Of a DNA stretch of 64,000 nucleotides, positions 32,576 to 45,060 are shown piece by piece. Numbering within the stretch: position 1 is the stretch's first letter; each line of letters begins with the position of its first letter. The notes under the pieces were generated by a model that was not told the DNA's origin, did no database searches, and was given only the letters and a program-made list of their open reading frames with translations. The DNA lies in the NCBI GenBank assembly GCA_021234155.1, contig JAJEKV010000040.1, forward strand, positions 7,432,438-7,496,437, written 5' to 3'. Origin of the DNA: Isoetes taiwanensis. Its lineage: Eukaryota > Streptophyta > Lycopodiopsida > Isoetales > Isoetaceae. The position numbers and the translations under genes are program-made.

Positions 32576-33479
32576 GAGCCTAGGTGGCATGTTGGAGCCC
32601 GTGGCATGTTTGAGCCACCTTGGCATGTTTGGGCCTAGGTGGCATGTTTGAGCCACCTTGGCATGTTGGACCCTAGGTGGCATGTAGGAGCCGGCGTGGC
32701 ATGTTTGAGCCACTTTGGCATGTTGGAGCCTAGGTGGCATGTAGGACTTTGCATGGCATGTTTGAGCCACCTTGGCATGTTGGAGCTGCGTGGCATATTT
32801 GATACACCTTGGCATGTTTGAGCCTAGGCGGCATATTGGAGCCTAGGTGGTATGTTTGAGCCACCTTGGCATGTTGGAGCCCTAGGTGGCATGTTGGGAA
32901 GCCCACGTGGCATGTATGAGCCACCTTGGCATGTTGGAACCTAGGTGGCATGTTGGGGACCCGTGGCATGTATGACCACCTTGGCATGTTCTGCGACCTA
33001 GGTGGCATGTTGGGCCCACGCATGGCATGTTTGAGCCACCTTGGCATGTTTGAGCCTTGGTGGCATGTTGGTGCCTAGGCGGCATGCTTGAGCCACCTTG
33101 GCGGGGTTGGAGCCTAGGTGGCATGTTGGAACCCACATGGCATGTTTGACCACCTTGATATGTTGGAGCCTAGGTGGCATGAAGCCCGCGTGGCATGTTT
33201 GAGCCACCTTGGCATGTTTGAGCCTAGGTGTCATGTTGAAGCCTAGGTGGCATGTTTGAGCGCGTTGGCATGTTGGAGCCTAGGTTAGCATGTTGGAGTC
33301 CATGTGGCATGTTGGAGCCTATAGGTGGCATGTAGGGCCCGCATGGCATGTTTGAGCCACCTTGGCATGTTTGAGCCTAGGTGACATGTTGGTGCCTAGG
33401 TGGCATGCTTGAGCCACCTTGGCATGTTGGAGCCTAGGTGGCATGTTGGAGCCCGCGTGGCATGTTTGAGCCACCTTGG
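32576..33479 (+). repeat. Compound minisatellite, ~0.9 kb
   Basis: Made of ~20-bp subunits of the form TTGGCATGTTTGAGCC, in three recurring variants: 'gccaccttggcatgtttga', 'gcctaggtggcatgttgga' and 'gcccgcgtggcatgtttga'. These form a ~60-bp higher-order unit repeated about a dozen times with gains and losses. Minus-strand open frames across it (repeating Met-Pro-Arg-Trp-Leu-Lys-His-Ala or Asn-Met-Pro-Pro-Arg-Leu) arise from the repeat and are not supported as genes. Confidence 0.95.
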
Positions 33480-33579
33480 ATCTAACCTTTGAAGGTATTT
33501 TTTTCATGAATGTAAAACAATATGATACATTTCAAATTTGAGCACACAAACAATATTCCGGTGGAGGTGCTTTGCTTTT

Positions 33580-34445
33580 AGAAATAGCCTCAAGAAAACC
33601 TCAAAAAAAACCATACTTCCTTAAAAATAGGCTGCGTAAAAACTATACCTAGTTATAAATCACACCACTTGAAAACCACATTTCTTTAAAAAGCGACCAC
33701 TTAAAAACTACACCTACTTAAAAACCACACCTAAAAAACTATACTTACTTTAAAAACAACTACTTAAAAAACTACACCTAGTTATATAAACCACCCTAGT
33801 TATATAAACCACACCACCGGAAAAACCATACTTTATTAAAAACAACCACTTAAAAACTACACCCTTATAAACCACACCTCAAAAAAACCATACTTCTTTT
33901 TCAAAAGCGGCTGCTTAAAAACTACACCCTTATAAACCACACCTCAAAACAACACCTCAACCAAAAATCCACACCACTTGAGGAAAACCATACTTCCATA
34001 AAAAGCCACGACCAAGAGAACTACACCCACTTATAAACCACACCTCAAAACCCATACTTCTTTTCCAAAACGGTTTGGCAAAACTACACTCACTTATAAA
34101 CCACACCTCAAAAAACAACACCTGGACTTAAAAAATCATACCACTTGAGAAAACTATACTTCCTTAAAAACAACTACTTAAAAAACTACACCTACTTATA
34201 AAACGACACCTTAAAAACCATATTTCCTTAAAAATAGATGCTTAAAAACAACACCTTATTATAAACCACACCTCGAGAAAACAACATCCTCTTAAAAACA
34301 ATTCATCTTTAAAAAAAACTACACTTCCATAAAATGAAACCACACCTAAAAAAAAAAACCACACCTTCAAAAAAAAAGCTATAGCTTCTTAAAAAAAAAC
34401 CTACCCGTCTTCTTAATAAACCACACCTCCACATAACCACATGTA
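33580..34445 (+). repeat. A/C-rich degenerate repeat field
   Basis: Irregular repeats of ~20-40 bp built from 'aaaaccacacct', 'aaaactacaccta', 'cttataaaccacacctc' and 'aaaccatacttcc'. G is rare on the plus strand. No open frames of note. The complementary words occur at 25.1-25.9 kb. Confidence 0.85.
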
Positions 34446-35699
34446 GAGTTTTTGAACAACAACATGTGGTTTTCTTTTCTTTGTTGTTTTAAGTGTGGAC
34501 CGATTGGGGTGGTAGTGCTCGTCGAGAAACACATCCGCTCTTTCAAGTGTTACTTGAGCTACAACGATGCAGGCGAATCGCTAGAAATGGCGTTAATCTT
34601 GATCCATGGCTCCTATCTAAAAGGCGATGGACTGTTAGTGCTTGGGAAGCTCACTCGTGTTGTGGTGCACATTTATTGGCTTCTGATCAGGAGATCTATG
34701 GTGAATAGCATCCACGAGCTTTGGTGTTGATGATGAGTGAATGCACTTTTGCTAATAATTTAATAATGACATGGGTACCTAATAACTAAGTAAGGATGTA
34801 ATAGCATTCCCGATTAAGGATGTAATATCATGTACCTTAGCGGGTATATTGTAACGATGTGCTATCCACCTCCACTTTTACGCAAAATTTGTCATTGAAT
34901 TCAATCATAGCTAAATTCGTCAAACAAACATGTTTTCAAACATACATATTAGTATGAAATTTGTATTATTCTTGTGCGTATACAACAGTCTCGATGCGCG
35001 CTCAATAATGGTGGTAAAGTCTACCCCAATAATTCACCTCAATCATTCCACTTCGCTATAAAAGCTTCTCCCCGGAGGGCTAAATTTCATTTCATCTCCC
35101 ATGGATTTTTTAAGCCTTCTTGATTCACCACATTGAGGCTATCAAATGCTCAATGAGCCCACTCTCTGATCTTGTTGGTTGCCTAGGCGGGCATCTTCTT
35201 CTTGATCCTACTGTGAAAAAAAAAGCTTTGGGTGGCTGAGATTCATTGCCCTGCGTCAATTAGGTGTTATGATCCATCTGTGATTTGGCTTCTGGCGCGC
35301 AGGCTATGAGATATCGGGGATCACTACTCTGGATCACGAAGATGAATGAATCACTGTTTGGCATTGTATAGTGTAAGAGCTCTTGTGTTGAGATGAAAAG
35401 GCGAGGCGTAATGAATAATAACTAGTCTATTGTAAGTTGCATGTCATGTATGATATAGTAATTATGTAAAAAGAGCATTGCATACCTCAAGAGTTCTCAT
35501 CTTAAAACCGTTAGCTTCTTTAGCCACTAATTCTTGCAACTGAGCCCTCACACTCTTTTGGGGATCCTTGGCCGACAGCGGCACTGGTCTCTCGGCCCAA
35601 CCATAGTCTATTGTTTTCAAATGTTGGTAGGCGTGGCGGGGTCATTAGGATTTGGTCTCAATTCTTGCTCGGCAATCCCTATCTTGCATTGCATATATG
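34446..35699. other. No recognisable gene
   Basis: Short frames at 34452-34730 and 35534-35764 show no motif. Nothing else is recognised. Confidence 0.5.
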
Positions 35700-37480
35700 A
35701 GTACCCTTTAAACCTTGAGGCTCAAACCAAGAGACAAACATCTCTTCATAGTGAGGGAGATTAGGGTCCTCTCTTTGGGTCCTCTTCGGCAAAAGGCCAT
35801 CCGCGTCGAGTGAGTTATCATATTGGCTTTGTCGGCAAAAGCATTCCTTTCTTGACATCTTGGTAAGGTGAATATTTCCGCGAGGGTTCTTGGGTCTACA
35901 GGAGGCGGAGCATAATGAGATGCACCAATGTGTTCATCCACCAATAAGTTATCGGGGTCTTCTAATACGCAATTTGTCGTCTTTGGGCCCGGAAATCACG
36001 GATATGATTCTCTCTAGGGCTGAGCAGCCCCCAAGCTTTCGCAACAAGGTGGACCCGAGTAGTCAATAAACTTCATTCATATATGTGTTAGACCATGAGT
36101 TATCGCCCGGCTCTAGAAATAGGCATTTGCCAGTGCATCATGTACTTGGCAATTGAAGCTCTCAAGGCACCTATATCGTCGAAGCTCTCATATGGTGCTT
36201 ACGACCTTAGGTGACCCTCTAGGAATCATAGTTAAGCCTTGGGCATCCTCCTTCCACATTTTGATTCCCTTTTCGGGTAGCCACTCCCTATGCCCTGGCC
36301 TCATCTTGTAGAACATTGGTGGCCATCCATCCTTCATGCGGATTTTTGAAGAGTAGAGGTTCAAATGACCACATAAGCGGTCCTTCTTATGGGGATAAAA
36401 CCTTTCCGCGAATTCTTTTCGGTTTAGGAACCTCGGACACAAAGGTAGGGTGTAGGAGACTTTGAACTACCACTGCACGAAGAGTTGCATGAGCTCGGAA
36501 TAGTCAATGCATCGATCTTCTCAATCAAGTAGAGTAGTTTCAAAAGGGGCATCTATGTCATCGTGGGTGTGTCCAACCATCATGAATCGGTAATTTTTGT
36601 CGAAGACACCTAACCCGGACCCCATATGACAAGTAGAGAAAAGATACATTCTTGTTTTGTCACGAGCAATTGTCTATTTGCAAGTAAAGCCTCCTAGGCA
36701 ACTTCTTGATATCGGAGGGCCCTTGATAGGAGGCATAAAATCATTTCTAGTGCCATTCACCATTTTTATCACGAGGGCTTCCGTGTTCAAAATTGCTCCC
36801 ACGGGGCTTCTGGATGATCTGTATTTCTCAAATGTCCCGGTTGTCCTCAGTTGATTCTCTAGTGTTTTTCAAGGTATGATTTAAAAGATCCCATGAAAAT
36901 TAGTCATCGAGGGCGAGAGGTCCGCGAGAAGCCAAAGGCACCTACACCATGCCCATGCAGCCCAGAGCACCGATAAGACTCACCTTCACCGTTTCACCTC
37001 TCCATCAGTTTTGCTAGCTTCTCCGGACGAGGAACCATCGTCTTATTACGATCCATTTTATCATGTATAATGGATTTAAAGGCATATTCGGAGATCGATG
37101 AGACAAAGCTCTCTATGACCCGATGAGAGACTCCTGCGGGGAAAGTTGAAATTTTGTCATGTGAGATTTTCCTTTCCACGGCAAACTCTCTTCTTTCTCT
37201 TGGATCTCTAGTCTTGTAAGCTTCTCCTTTATCACAATGTCTGGGTATTACACTTAGAAAATGCTATCCTTTTTGGCGATTGCTACCCGAGTGGTTCTCC
37301 TTCCCGTTGACAAAAAGGACGACGGGGAAACATGTTTTCTGTCATCTAGGTGGGCGGTTATATCTACCTCTTGATGTATGTCCTTTTTAGTCAAGATGGA
37401 AGGTAATCTCTTCACATTTTCTCTAGTGCCCCCCCACTCGTAACCTTTGAGCGGTGTGGCATAGTTTGACATTTTCATCT
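35700..37480 (-). pseudogene. DUF7869-type transposase-like gene, decayed
   Basis: The minus strand carries the hallmark blocks of DUF7869 proteins, large transposon-encoded proteins with a probable DDE-type nuclease fold (from memory). First comes YLQIDNCS followed by QNKN (36650-36690; family LQLDN---ENKN), then FMMVGHTHDDIDAPF (about 36545-36590; family VGHTHEDID--F), both with the conserved acidic residues. Further along the same strand (36188-36442) is DGWPPMFYKM with EWLPEKGIKMWKED, fitting the domain's C-terminal part. Upstream pieces at 36994-37179 and 37254-37478 may be its N-terminal region. Frames shift between blocks and stops are frequent. No terminal inverted repeats were identified. 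Confidence 0.55.
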
Positions 37481-40400
37481 ATGTACATAGATAGCCACAG
37501 CACTTCCGGCGATGTATGAGATCTTGGCTTCATGGACCAGGGTTTCCAGAGTGCTTTTCTGCAATCCATGCCCATTCAAAAAGCATCCTCCATTTGTAAA
37601 ATGTAGAAAGCTGGGGGTATACCGGTAAGCACTATGCCATGCCTTCACCGCAGACTTGCTTTGTTGTTGGCATTAGCTTTTTCACACTTCCATTCTCTGA
37701 ACAAAGATCTAGCATGTTATGCGCATAAAAAGTAAAATGCGTTACGAGCTTTTCATGTTCGGTAAAAGGTCCTCATGGTGGATACCTCTTTAGCGTAAAA
37801 CCTAGCACAACATCTCTTCAAGCAGCGCCGAGGACACGAGCTGCAAGATAGCGAAGCGGTGTGGTTTTTCCTTTCACCTTTGTTTGGATTGACGTCCTCT
37901 CGCCTTCCTCTTCACCATGTGATGCTTTTTTTTTTGTTACTCCAGCCTCCGGCTTTGATGGCATAAAGCTTCCTTTCGACCTGCTGTCTCCTTCCGCGGC
38001 CGTAAGCTAGACTTGAAAGCTGGGAATCATCTCGAGAACCAATGCTATTAGCCATCTCACCAAGTCATGCACACAATGGCATTTTCTGGCTTGTAGAGCA
38101 TAAGGAATTTTTTTTAGGGCATGGGCAACAAATTCATAACAGAAACCCTATCCATGCTTCACCCAACTTCATGTCGGAACCGGCATCGTTTGGATCTGCG
38201 AAGGCGATGACTGTAGCATAAAGGCGGTTCGCGACACTTTCGTGCGATAACTCACATGTCTTTTCCACTAGTTTATCTGCAAATCCCTGCTGATTCAATT
38301 GGTTTCTTGTTTTCTTCACAAGCATTCTTGGGACTTACCCGATTTATCCGTTTGATCACGGCGGGTGGTGTGCTAACATCGGGTCCTGGCGTCATTTCAT
38401 TACGAGCGTGGCTTTTGGACCAAAAGAGCGAAGCCTAAAGCGGCTTCCCCTAGCTTCGGTTCAATTCGGTTTGCGGAAATGGCGGTGGTATCGCCCATCA
38501 AAACAGCGACAACGAAACTACTATCAATTGCGTTAAGCGAGGGGCGTTGTGGTGATTTTGAAGTTATGCACTCACCCTCGGCCACCTTCTTTAGCGGGTA
38601 GAAAAGGCTAGGGGTTCCATCCTAAAAGAAGTCAACCTTTGCTCGTCAACATCGATGGCGTTCTGATTTGGACCTCGGATGTAGAAAACAATGCAAATTA
38701 CTAAAGGACCCAAGAGGCGACATAATACCCTCGGGGAAGATGCAGCGAAGGCGATCCTCGAGACCACATAGGTATGAATCAAACAAGCACAAACACGGAG
38801 GGGCGGGGAGATCGCAGGGGCGATCCTTTGGACCTCTCGATGAATTCTTCAAATCTACCTAGAATCTTTACGTAATCTAACTAACCTTCTTCAGCTCAAA
38901 CTATTTTCTCGACCATTTTAAAACACTTTCCTACTGGACTTACCTCGACAAGATAAAAATCGCGATTAATTCGATGTAAGCTCGTCCTTGATATAAGTGC
39001 TATGCTCAGAATGAGCAGCGATCGCGCTGATTCTTTTAAGCCCAGAGATCGAGCTAGTCCAAGCCCCGAGCAACAAATAGATATTTGAGTAACTCTACTA
39101 AAATCAAATGTTTACACAGCGATTCTTTGCCTTTTTTTAATTACAATGGAGGTGCATGTCGTGAATTGTCAATTGGTCAGAAATAAACAAGCGATTTGGG
39201 CCTGCGCTTACGGATTATCTGAGAAAACACTATTATAACCTATACATAAACAACAAATGGAAATCACTCTGAATTGGATAATTTCTATTTGGAAAAAGCG
39301 ATGCAAAGGCATTAGGATTTTGTACCGGTAGCTTAAGTTGGTGGCGCCTTCAAGATGAGGGCGTAGCCACGAAGAGAGCGGTCGGCGCCTCGAGGCAAAC
39401 AGCGCCAGAGCGAGAAAAACGGCGCCTTCGAGAACACCTGCTTTCGATTACAAACGAAAATCCCCGCCTTCAGATCGGCGAGAATTGAGACTCAAAATTC
39501 AAATTCGGTTGTTTTTTGAGTCCTTCAAGCCGCTCGAGGCGTGTACATTTTGGTTAGGTGGGGGGCTTTTATTAGCGCGGGTGTGTTGAGTGCGGGGGAA
39601 GGTTATATCTCTCACTCTACGTACACATTTTGAATTTAGAGGTCCACGTCAAGAAGTACCTCTTGTCAGGAAAATGCCACATTTAAAATAAAGTTGATGG
39701 GTCTCCATAAATAAGGGGCGGCTACATTTGGTGTGTAATTATGAATCTTGGTAGTATTAATAGCGAGACATTTATGGCGTGGCAGTCCATACGTCCGTAT
39801 TAAATTAATCCGGCTTGGATAGCGATATTTATTTTCGCGATTAGAATTTTCTTTCCGCCCGGGCGCCGGCGCCTTGGCCCGATTCTTGCGCCTTGACTCT
39901 CGGCGCCTTCCACCTTGATCGTTACAAAAGTCCTTTTTGAATTCTTCCAAGCCAGCGATCCATGGCACCAAAGCCCATCTCGAGAGAAGGTTAGTTCTAG
40001 CCCCTCAAGAAGATCGCCGATTTACGTAAGCTAAAATGCATGTTTAATTACATTTGTTCGGCTTTTTTGGTAATGCTAGTCATCAATAGGTCTAGAACTC
40101 AGCGAGGATCGAGCGCGTGATCTGGCTTGGAAGTCTCGGACCGGATCAGCGAGCGCGATCCACCGACTTGCTTTCGGTAGCATCGCAGCGGCCGATCCTG
40201 GCGGAGTGCTTTCGGACGGATCGCTGTACGCTGATCACATGGCTACTTCGGTAGCACATCGCGGCCAGCGATCTGTTGAAGTGCTCAGCGACGCCATCGC
40301 GGTCGCGATCTTCATGAGTCTTGAACAGCGCCAGCGAAGCGATCTTGTGCGACACTCAAGAAGATGCGGTCGCGTTCGTCTTGAAACTCTCATGAAGATC

Positions 40401-43169
40401 GCGGACGCGATCTTTGATGACTTCTACGGAAGAATGTGTGCATTAGGGAATCTTGATACACCTCTTGCTTGCGACTACATCGGATTTGTTTATGTGGTCA
40501 GGGCGTTGAACTGCTAAGATCATCACCTTCCAATGAAAGGTGGTGCATTGAAATTGCACAAGCAATTATAACGGACAAAAGGCGACCGTAGTAAAGACCT
40601 CTGCTTGTTCCTCAAATGTCGGCAATCTAGGGATGATCTGGGAGGATAGGAATTGTAATTTGCTATGTGGGAAGGAACAAAAAATAATGTTCAAGGCGCT
40701 ATTATATGCGGCGTGGAGGACACAAAAAATTCTGATTCATTGAGTCGTCCTTAAATGGACAAACTATGATCCCTCGCTCATGTCAGCTAGCAAGTTAAAC
40801 AAGTAAGCCCTTTGGAAAGAATGTTGAGCCGGTCGCGAAAGGATCGGTATTTGAGGCTATGATCCTATGAATCTCTGTCTACATCGGGAATAGCGGCAAT
40901 AGGGATATATTATGCGGCTTCCGACATGCGAGAAAAGGTTTCGCGGCGGATAATAAACCACCTGACATTGCATTGAAAGCTAAAGCGAGATGAGAAGATG
41001 CCTTGGTAATGGACACTAAGCGGTTAAGAGCTCGAGGCGAAGAAAAAGCATGTGAAGCCCGTATCTTTAGCGAGAGGACTCTACCGGCCAGGCCCATGCG
41101 TGGAGCTGTATCCTTGCCTTGATATACGCTATTATAGATCTGTTCAGCCTTTGGCTATTTGTACTCCCCTATTATCTTGAAGATACTCTTTGTCCCAAAC
41201 AAGATATCGAAGTTCAATCAACCTCGCAAAACTCAATGCCGATGGCGGAGAACCTTCTTCTTCCCATACCCCCTTAGTCTCGGGTGTTTCATCGTCCAAG
41301 AGCTTGGCATTTCCCTTGCTTCAGGGGCTGCCCGTAGAGCTCAAATTCAATCACGAGGAAGAGCATAAAATTGAGAACAAAGCGCCACGAGCTTGAACAA
41401 TTCAAAGCGATTTTATCCGGCTTGGTGTGAAGCTGGTTTATGAAGGTCTCCATATTTGATTGCGAGAGCCAGCTCCTGCTAACCTCCGCGCCCGAATGCG
41501 TTCAAGCGACCATGTCGCGAGACTCTCGTGAAGAGTTTCAAGGCGTATCCTACGGAGGTGCTCACCGTAGATGTTGTCCCCTTCACGACCCCATTACGGT
41601 GATTGTTATTGTTCATGATTTACGGTTTGTGGCTTCCCTAACTTACAAGTGCACATTATTTCAGGAAAAGATCACGTGGGTCAGGAGGCTGACTTGAAGG
41701 GCAAGAAATTTTGGATAATATCGGTAACCACCGGTATATGCTGACTCAATTGCTATGCGGTGTTGTTGGAGAGCTGGAGCAGTGGTGGAGTTTTACTAAA
41801 GCCTATAGCGAGGAGAAGAACAAGAGTGCTTAATGGAAACTTGCGGATAGAGAATATATTGAGTTGAGCATTGATTGCAATGAAGTCATCGCTAACCTTT
41901 GTATATAGAGAGCCATTGTTAGAAGCTTCAACATTTTGCGGCATCAACATAAAGCGTATGGATGTCCTCCTCAAGGTCCCATTGGTCTGCCACCACCTCG
42001 GCATGGAAGGTACTTTTTATTATCTTAGCTCAATGACGCCGCGGCGCGATTTCCACCGACCATTTGTTTTGTAGGACTTCCCACGGATCTTAGCTACCAC
42101 AGCGTTGAAGGTGAAGGAGCTAAGGGCGAGAAGCAATTTATTTTTATGGAGGGCGTGTGTTGAAGAAAGTTAATGGAAGTGGCGAGCGGATGGGTCAACA
42201 AAAAAATCTGTGATGAACATGGAGATTTTTCACGATAAGCCCTCGAAGGACTTCTTCAACAAAAACTGGTTAAGATACCTTGAGGCATGTCTAATGCAGA
42301 GGTTTCTAAACTTCTCGATGAGATTTTGGAAGGAAAGACATACATTAAAGGTGCAAGGCGGATATCATGGCAGGTTTGATTGCAAAGCGGCGCCGTTGAT
42401 ATTAAACACGGAGCTTCATGCGGAAAAGATTTTTGTCATATCGCCTCCGCGGCTGCTTCAAAAAATTCACTTTTTGGGAAGAATTGCTTTAAATTTCACC
42501 TTTCCGCGGAGCGGCCGGATTACGGATATATCGATTGGATATATCGATTCGTCCCCGATTCGGATCTTGAGATGGACACAGCAGAGGTTCTACAAAGGGG
42601 CGGGGAACATGTAGCTAGGATATTTCTTTGAGATAGGTGTTATGCACGAGTCGATATCAGCGGAAACCGGATGGACTAATTTCGCCCCTACGGCAAGAAA
42701 TCTTTTGTACATTGAAATGTTTGAGGAATATAAATTACAATCCTTTGAAGTTTTCCACATCTTTGGGTTTTCTTACTCTTTGAGTTTTGTTTCTTGTAAA
42801 ATGTTCGCCGTAGCGATCCTCATTATCAATTTCATTTTTTTTTAACCATGTGCCAGAGCTTAACGGACTTGTGATATTACATCCATGGGCTAGCTAAGCT
42901 GACTCAAGTCTTGTAGGTGGCGATCATTGATATATTTTACTCTTTCTTGTGGACGCTCTTACTCACAAAGGATTGGGATAGCCTTATACATGTCAAAGTG
43001 GGGATACATTTGGTTGTGACCAAAAAGCAGTAGGAAAAAGCGTCAACTTTTACTCTGCTTTGCAACCATTTTACGATTGTTTTATAGACAACCAGAACCT
43101 ATTTCATGCTAAGCGAGAATTCGAAATTCTCTAATTAATTAAATATCGTGCTTAATAGCTATCTCTGTG
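37481..43169. other. No recognisable gene; some coding-like fragments
   Basis: Minus-strand frames at 38134-38325, 38400-38585 and 39666-39971 and plus-strand frames at 40206-40517 and 42210-42631 look like broken coding sequence, but I recognise no family. 38134-38585 may be the N-terminal part of the same mobile-element gene as 35.7-37.5 kb; both pieces contain the word KLGEA. 39950-40420 is rich in gcgatc/gatcgc hexamers. A direct repeat of 'gatatatcgatt' lies near 42525-42548. Confidence 0.4.
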
Positions 43170-45060
43170 ATCGATAATGGACATTACAGCTCACGAGAAC
43201 AAAGACTTCATCATAATCTAAGCCTTTTTTTACGTGCAAAACCCTTGGCTACAAGTCTAGCTTTGTGCTTTTGACATTTGTCCCATCAGCATGAAATTTG
43301 GTTTTAAACACCCTTACTGACCAATAACTTGCTTATATTTGGGAGTTCAACCAATTCCATGTGCCTTGCTTGGCGGTGGGAGTATTCTTCTTCCATTGCA
43401 TGCTACCACTTTGCGGATCACTATTTTGCTTCATGAAGGTGTGTGGATCAACATGATCCTGGGCACCTTTGCATGATCCATTAGACTTCTCTGTTTCTCC
43501 ATCGGATGTGGCTGATCTCCTAGGTTCAACAACGGGTACAGCGGTGATGCAACCCATTCTGCAACAATTTATTTCTCCTTAAGGCGTCTTTGATCTCCTA
43601 AGTTCAACAATAGGAGGTATAGCGGGTGCTACAATAAGTCTTTATAACAGGTGTTGGATCAGGTGTTCACGATTACCCTTCATGTATCTTTGGACACCCC
43701 ATGAAAAAAACCAACGCTCATGGACCATAGGAGTGGGATTGGGATCATCCGTGCCACTACTTGGGGAAAATGTGAGTTCCTTTGGAGAAACCATTAGAGG
43801 GGAGAGAAAGGTCTACCGGTTTGCTATCAGGATCTCCAACATCAGGCTATTTGTCATTGTGAACTACGGAGAATTCTTTGGAAGATATACCATCATACCG
43901 CGGCATCTTCAGCGAACTTAAGCCTGACACATTTACAATAACACCACCTTGTTGGAAGGATCATACAACTTGTAACCATACTTTTTGACTTCTCGGCCCG
44001 GTATGGAAGCATAAGCCAAGCATCAAACACCCTCAAATGAGACACATGGTTTCATTCTCTAAAATGACTCATAGAGTCACATCACTGGACTGCCTTAGTA
44101 GGCGACCTATTTGCTAAATATCTTTGCTTTGTCCTCGCCTCTCCCCAAAAGCAATTGAGCTGGGTTGCTTGTGACTCATCATAGATCTTGCCAAATCAAG
44201 CAAAGATCTATTCCTCCTTTCAACTACACCATTTTGTGGATGGGCATAAGGAATGATTAGCTGTCTTTCAATACCTTCTTCCATGAGAAACTCATCAAAG
44301 GCATTAGAAACATATTCACCTCCATTGTCACTTCTCAACATTTTTATCACTAACCCAATGCCGCCACTTGCTTTGCTTTGAAGGCCTTGAACTTGCTAAG
44401 CACCTCAGTTGCGATTACCAAAGTATCAATCGAGGTCGAAATACCTCTTTCCACCTAGTGAAACATCGGGCATATAGCTTTCGTCGAATCGACAACTTAA
44501 GAGGGTTGGGTTGCTCGATGCATAACTTCTTTGTGAAAAATTTTATTGAGGTTGCTTTAGAGATGGCATGTAGCACACTCAAGCTTGACACGTTTCAGAG
44601 AGGGAATACACTGTAACCATCTTGTTCTTGTACAAAGCATGTATAGTAGTGCCTTCAACATGACCAAAACGAGCATGCCCCGGATGCTCGGCCCGATCAA
44701 ATCGGCACATACAAGGCCATGCCGGTCTTATGAACTGAACTATCAAAGACATACAAGCCATTATACGGCGTCCTTTGTGCCATGAGCTGCAGACTTTTCA
44801 AGTCAATTCCTTCAAAGTGCATCTACGCCCGTGAGATAGGCTTTGCCATTTTCGAGAACAATGTGATAGCTTTGCTTTATCAAATTCGGCCGGACATGAT
44901 ATTATCTTTGTAATCGAGAGCAAACATGACATTCCTCACCCTACTAACTACATCATGTCCATGCAATTGAAAAGCTACAATTCCCTTTCCCGTCATTACG
45001 GGAAAAATGAGATCAACCATCCCAATGTAAATAAAAAAAAAAAAAATCGTCGACCAAAAT
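43170..45060 (-). mobile_element. Ty1/copia remnant (protease to RT start)
   Basis: Minus-strand order: a protease-region block with GKGIVAFQLHGHDVVSRVRN (44930-45000), GAG-pre-integrase ARFGHVEGTTIHALYKNKMV (44615-44675), a LECATCHL zinc-finger end (44570-44590), a linker, the integrase core IKMLRSDNGGEYVSNAF and NGVVERRNRSLLDLARSMMS (44155-44345), a YKLYDPSNKVVL block in shifted frame (43950-43985), and the RT opening FKTKFHADGT with GLDYDEVF (43215-43300). The best open piece is 44114-44350. The rest of RT and RNase H are missing after about 43170. It is a different family from the element at 3.6-6.8 kb (GGEYVSNAFDEFLMEEGIE against GGEYISNAFVYFVKSKGIK). Confidence 0.85.
44114..44350 (-). 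pseudogene. copia integrase catalytic-core fragment
   Basis: An open stretch with SDNGGEYVSNAF, the Q-LIIPYAHPQNGV block and ERRNRSLLDLARSMM. It contains the second Asp and the Glu of the integrase D-D-E triad (D of SDNGG; E of VERRNR). The first Asp lies upstream in broken sequence. It is a fragment of the element above. Confidence 0.9.

Noticed and set aside
32516-33507. Series of minus-strand frames repeating Met-Pro-Arg-Trp-Leu-Lys-His-Ala units, like a repeat protein
   Set aside because: The frame follows the minisatellite period but breaks wherever units gain or lose bases, so there is no selection for a protein.
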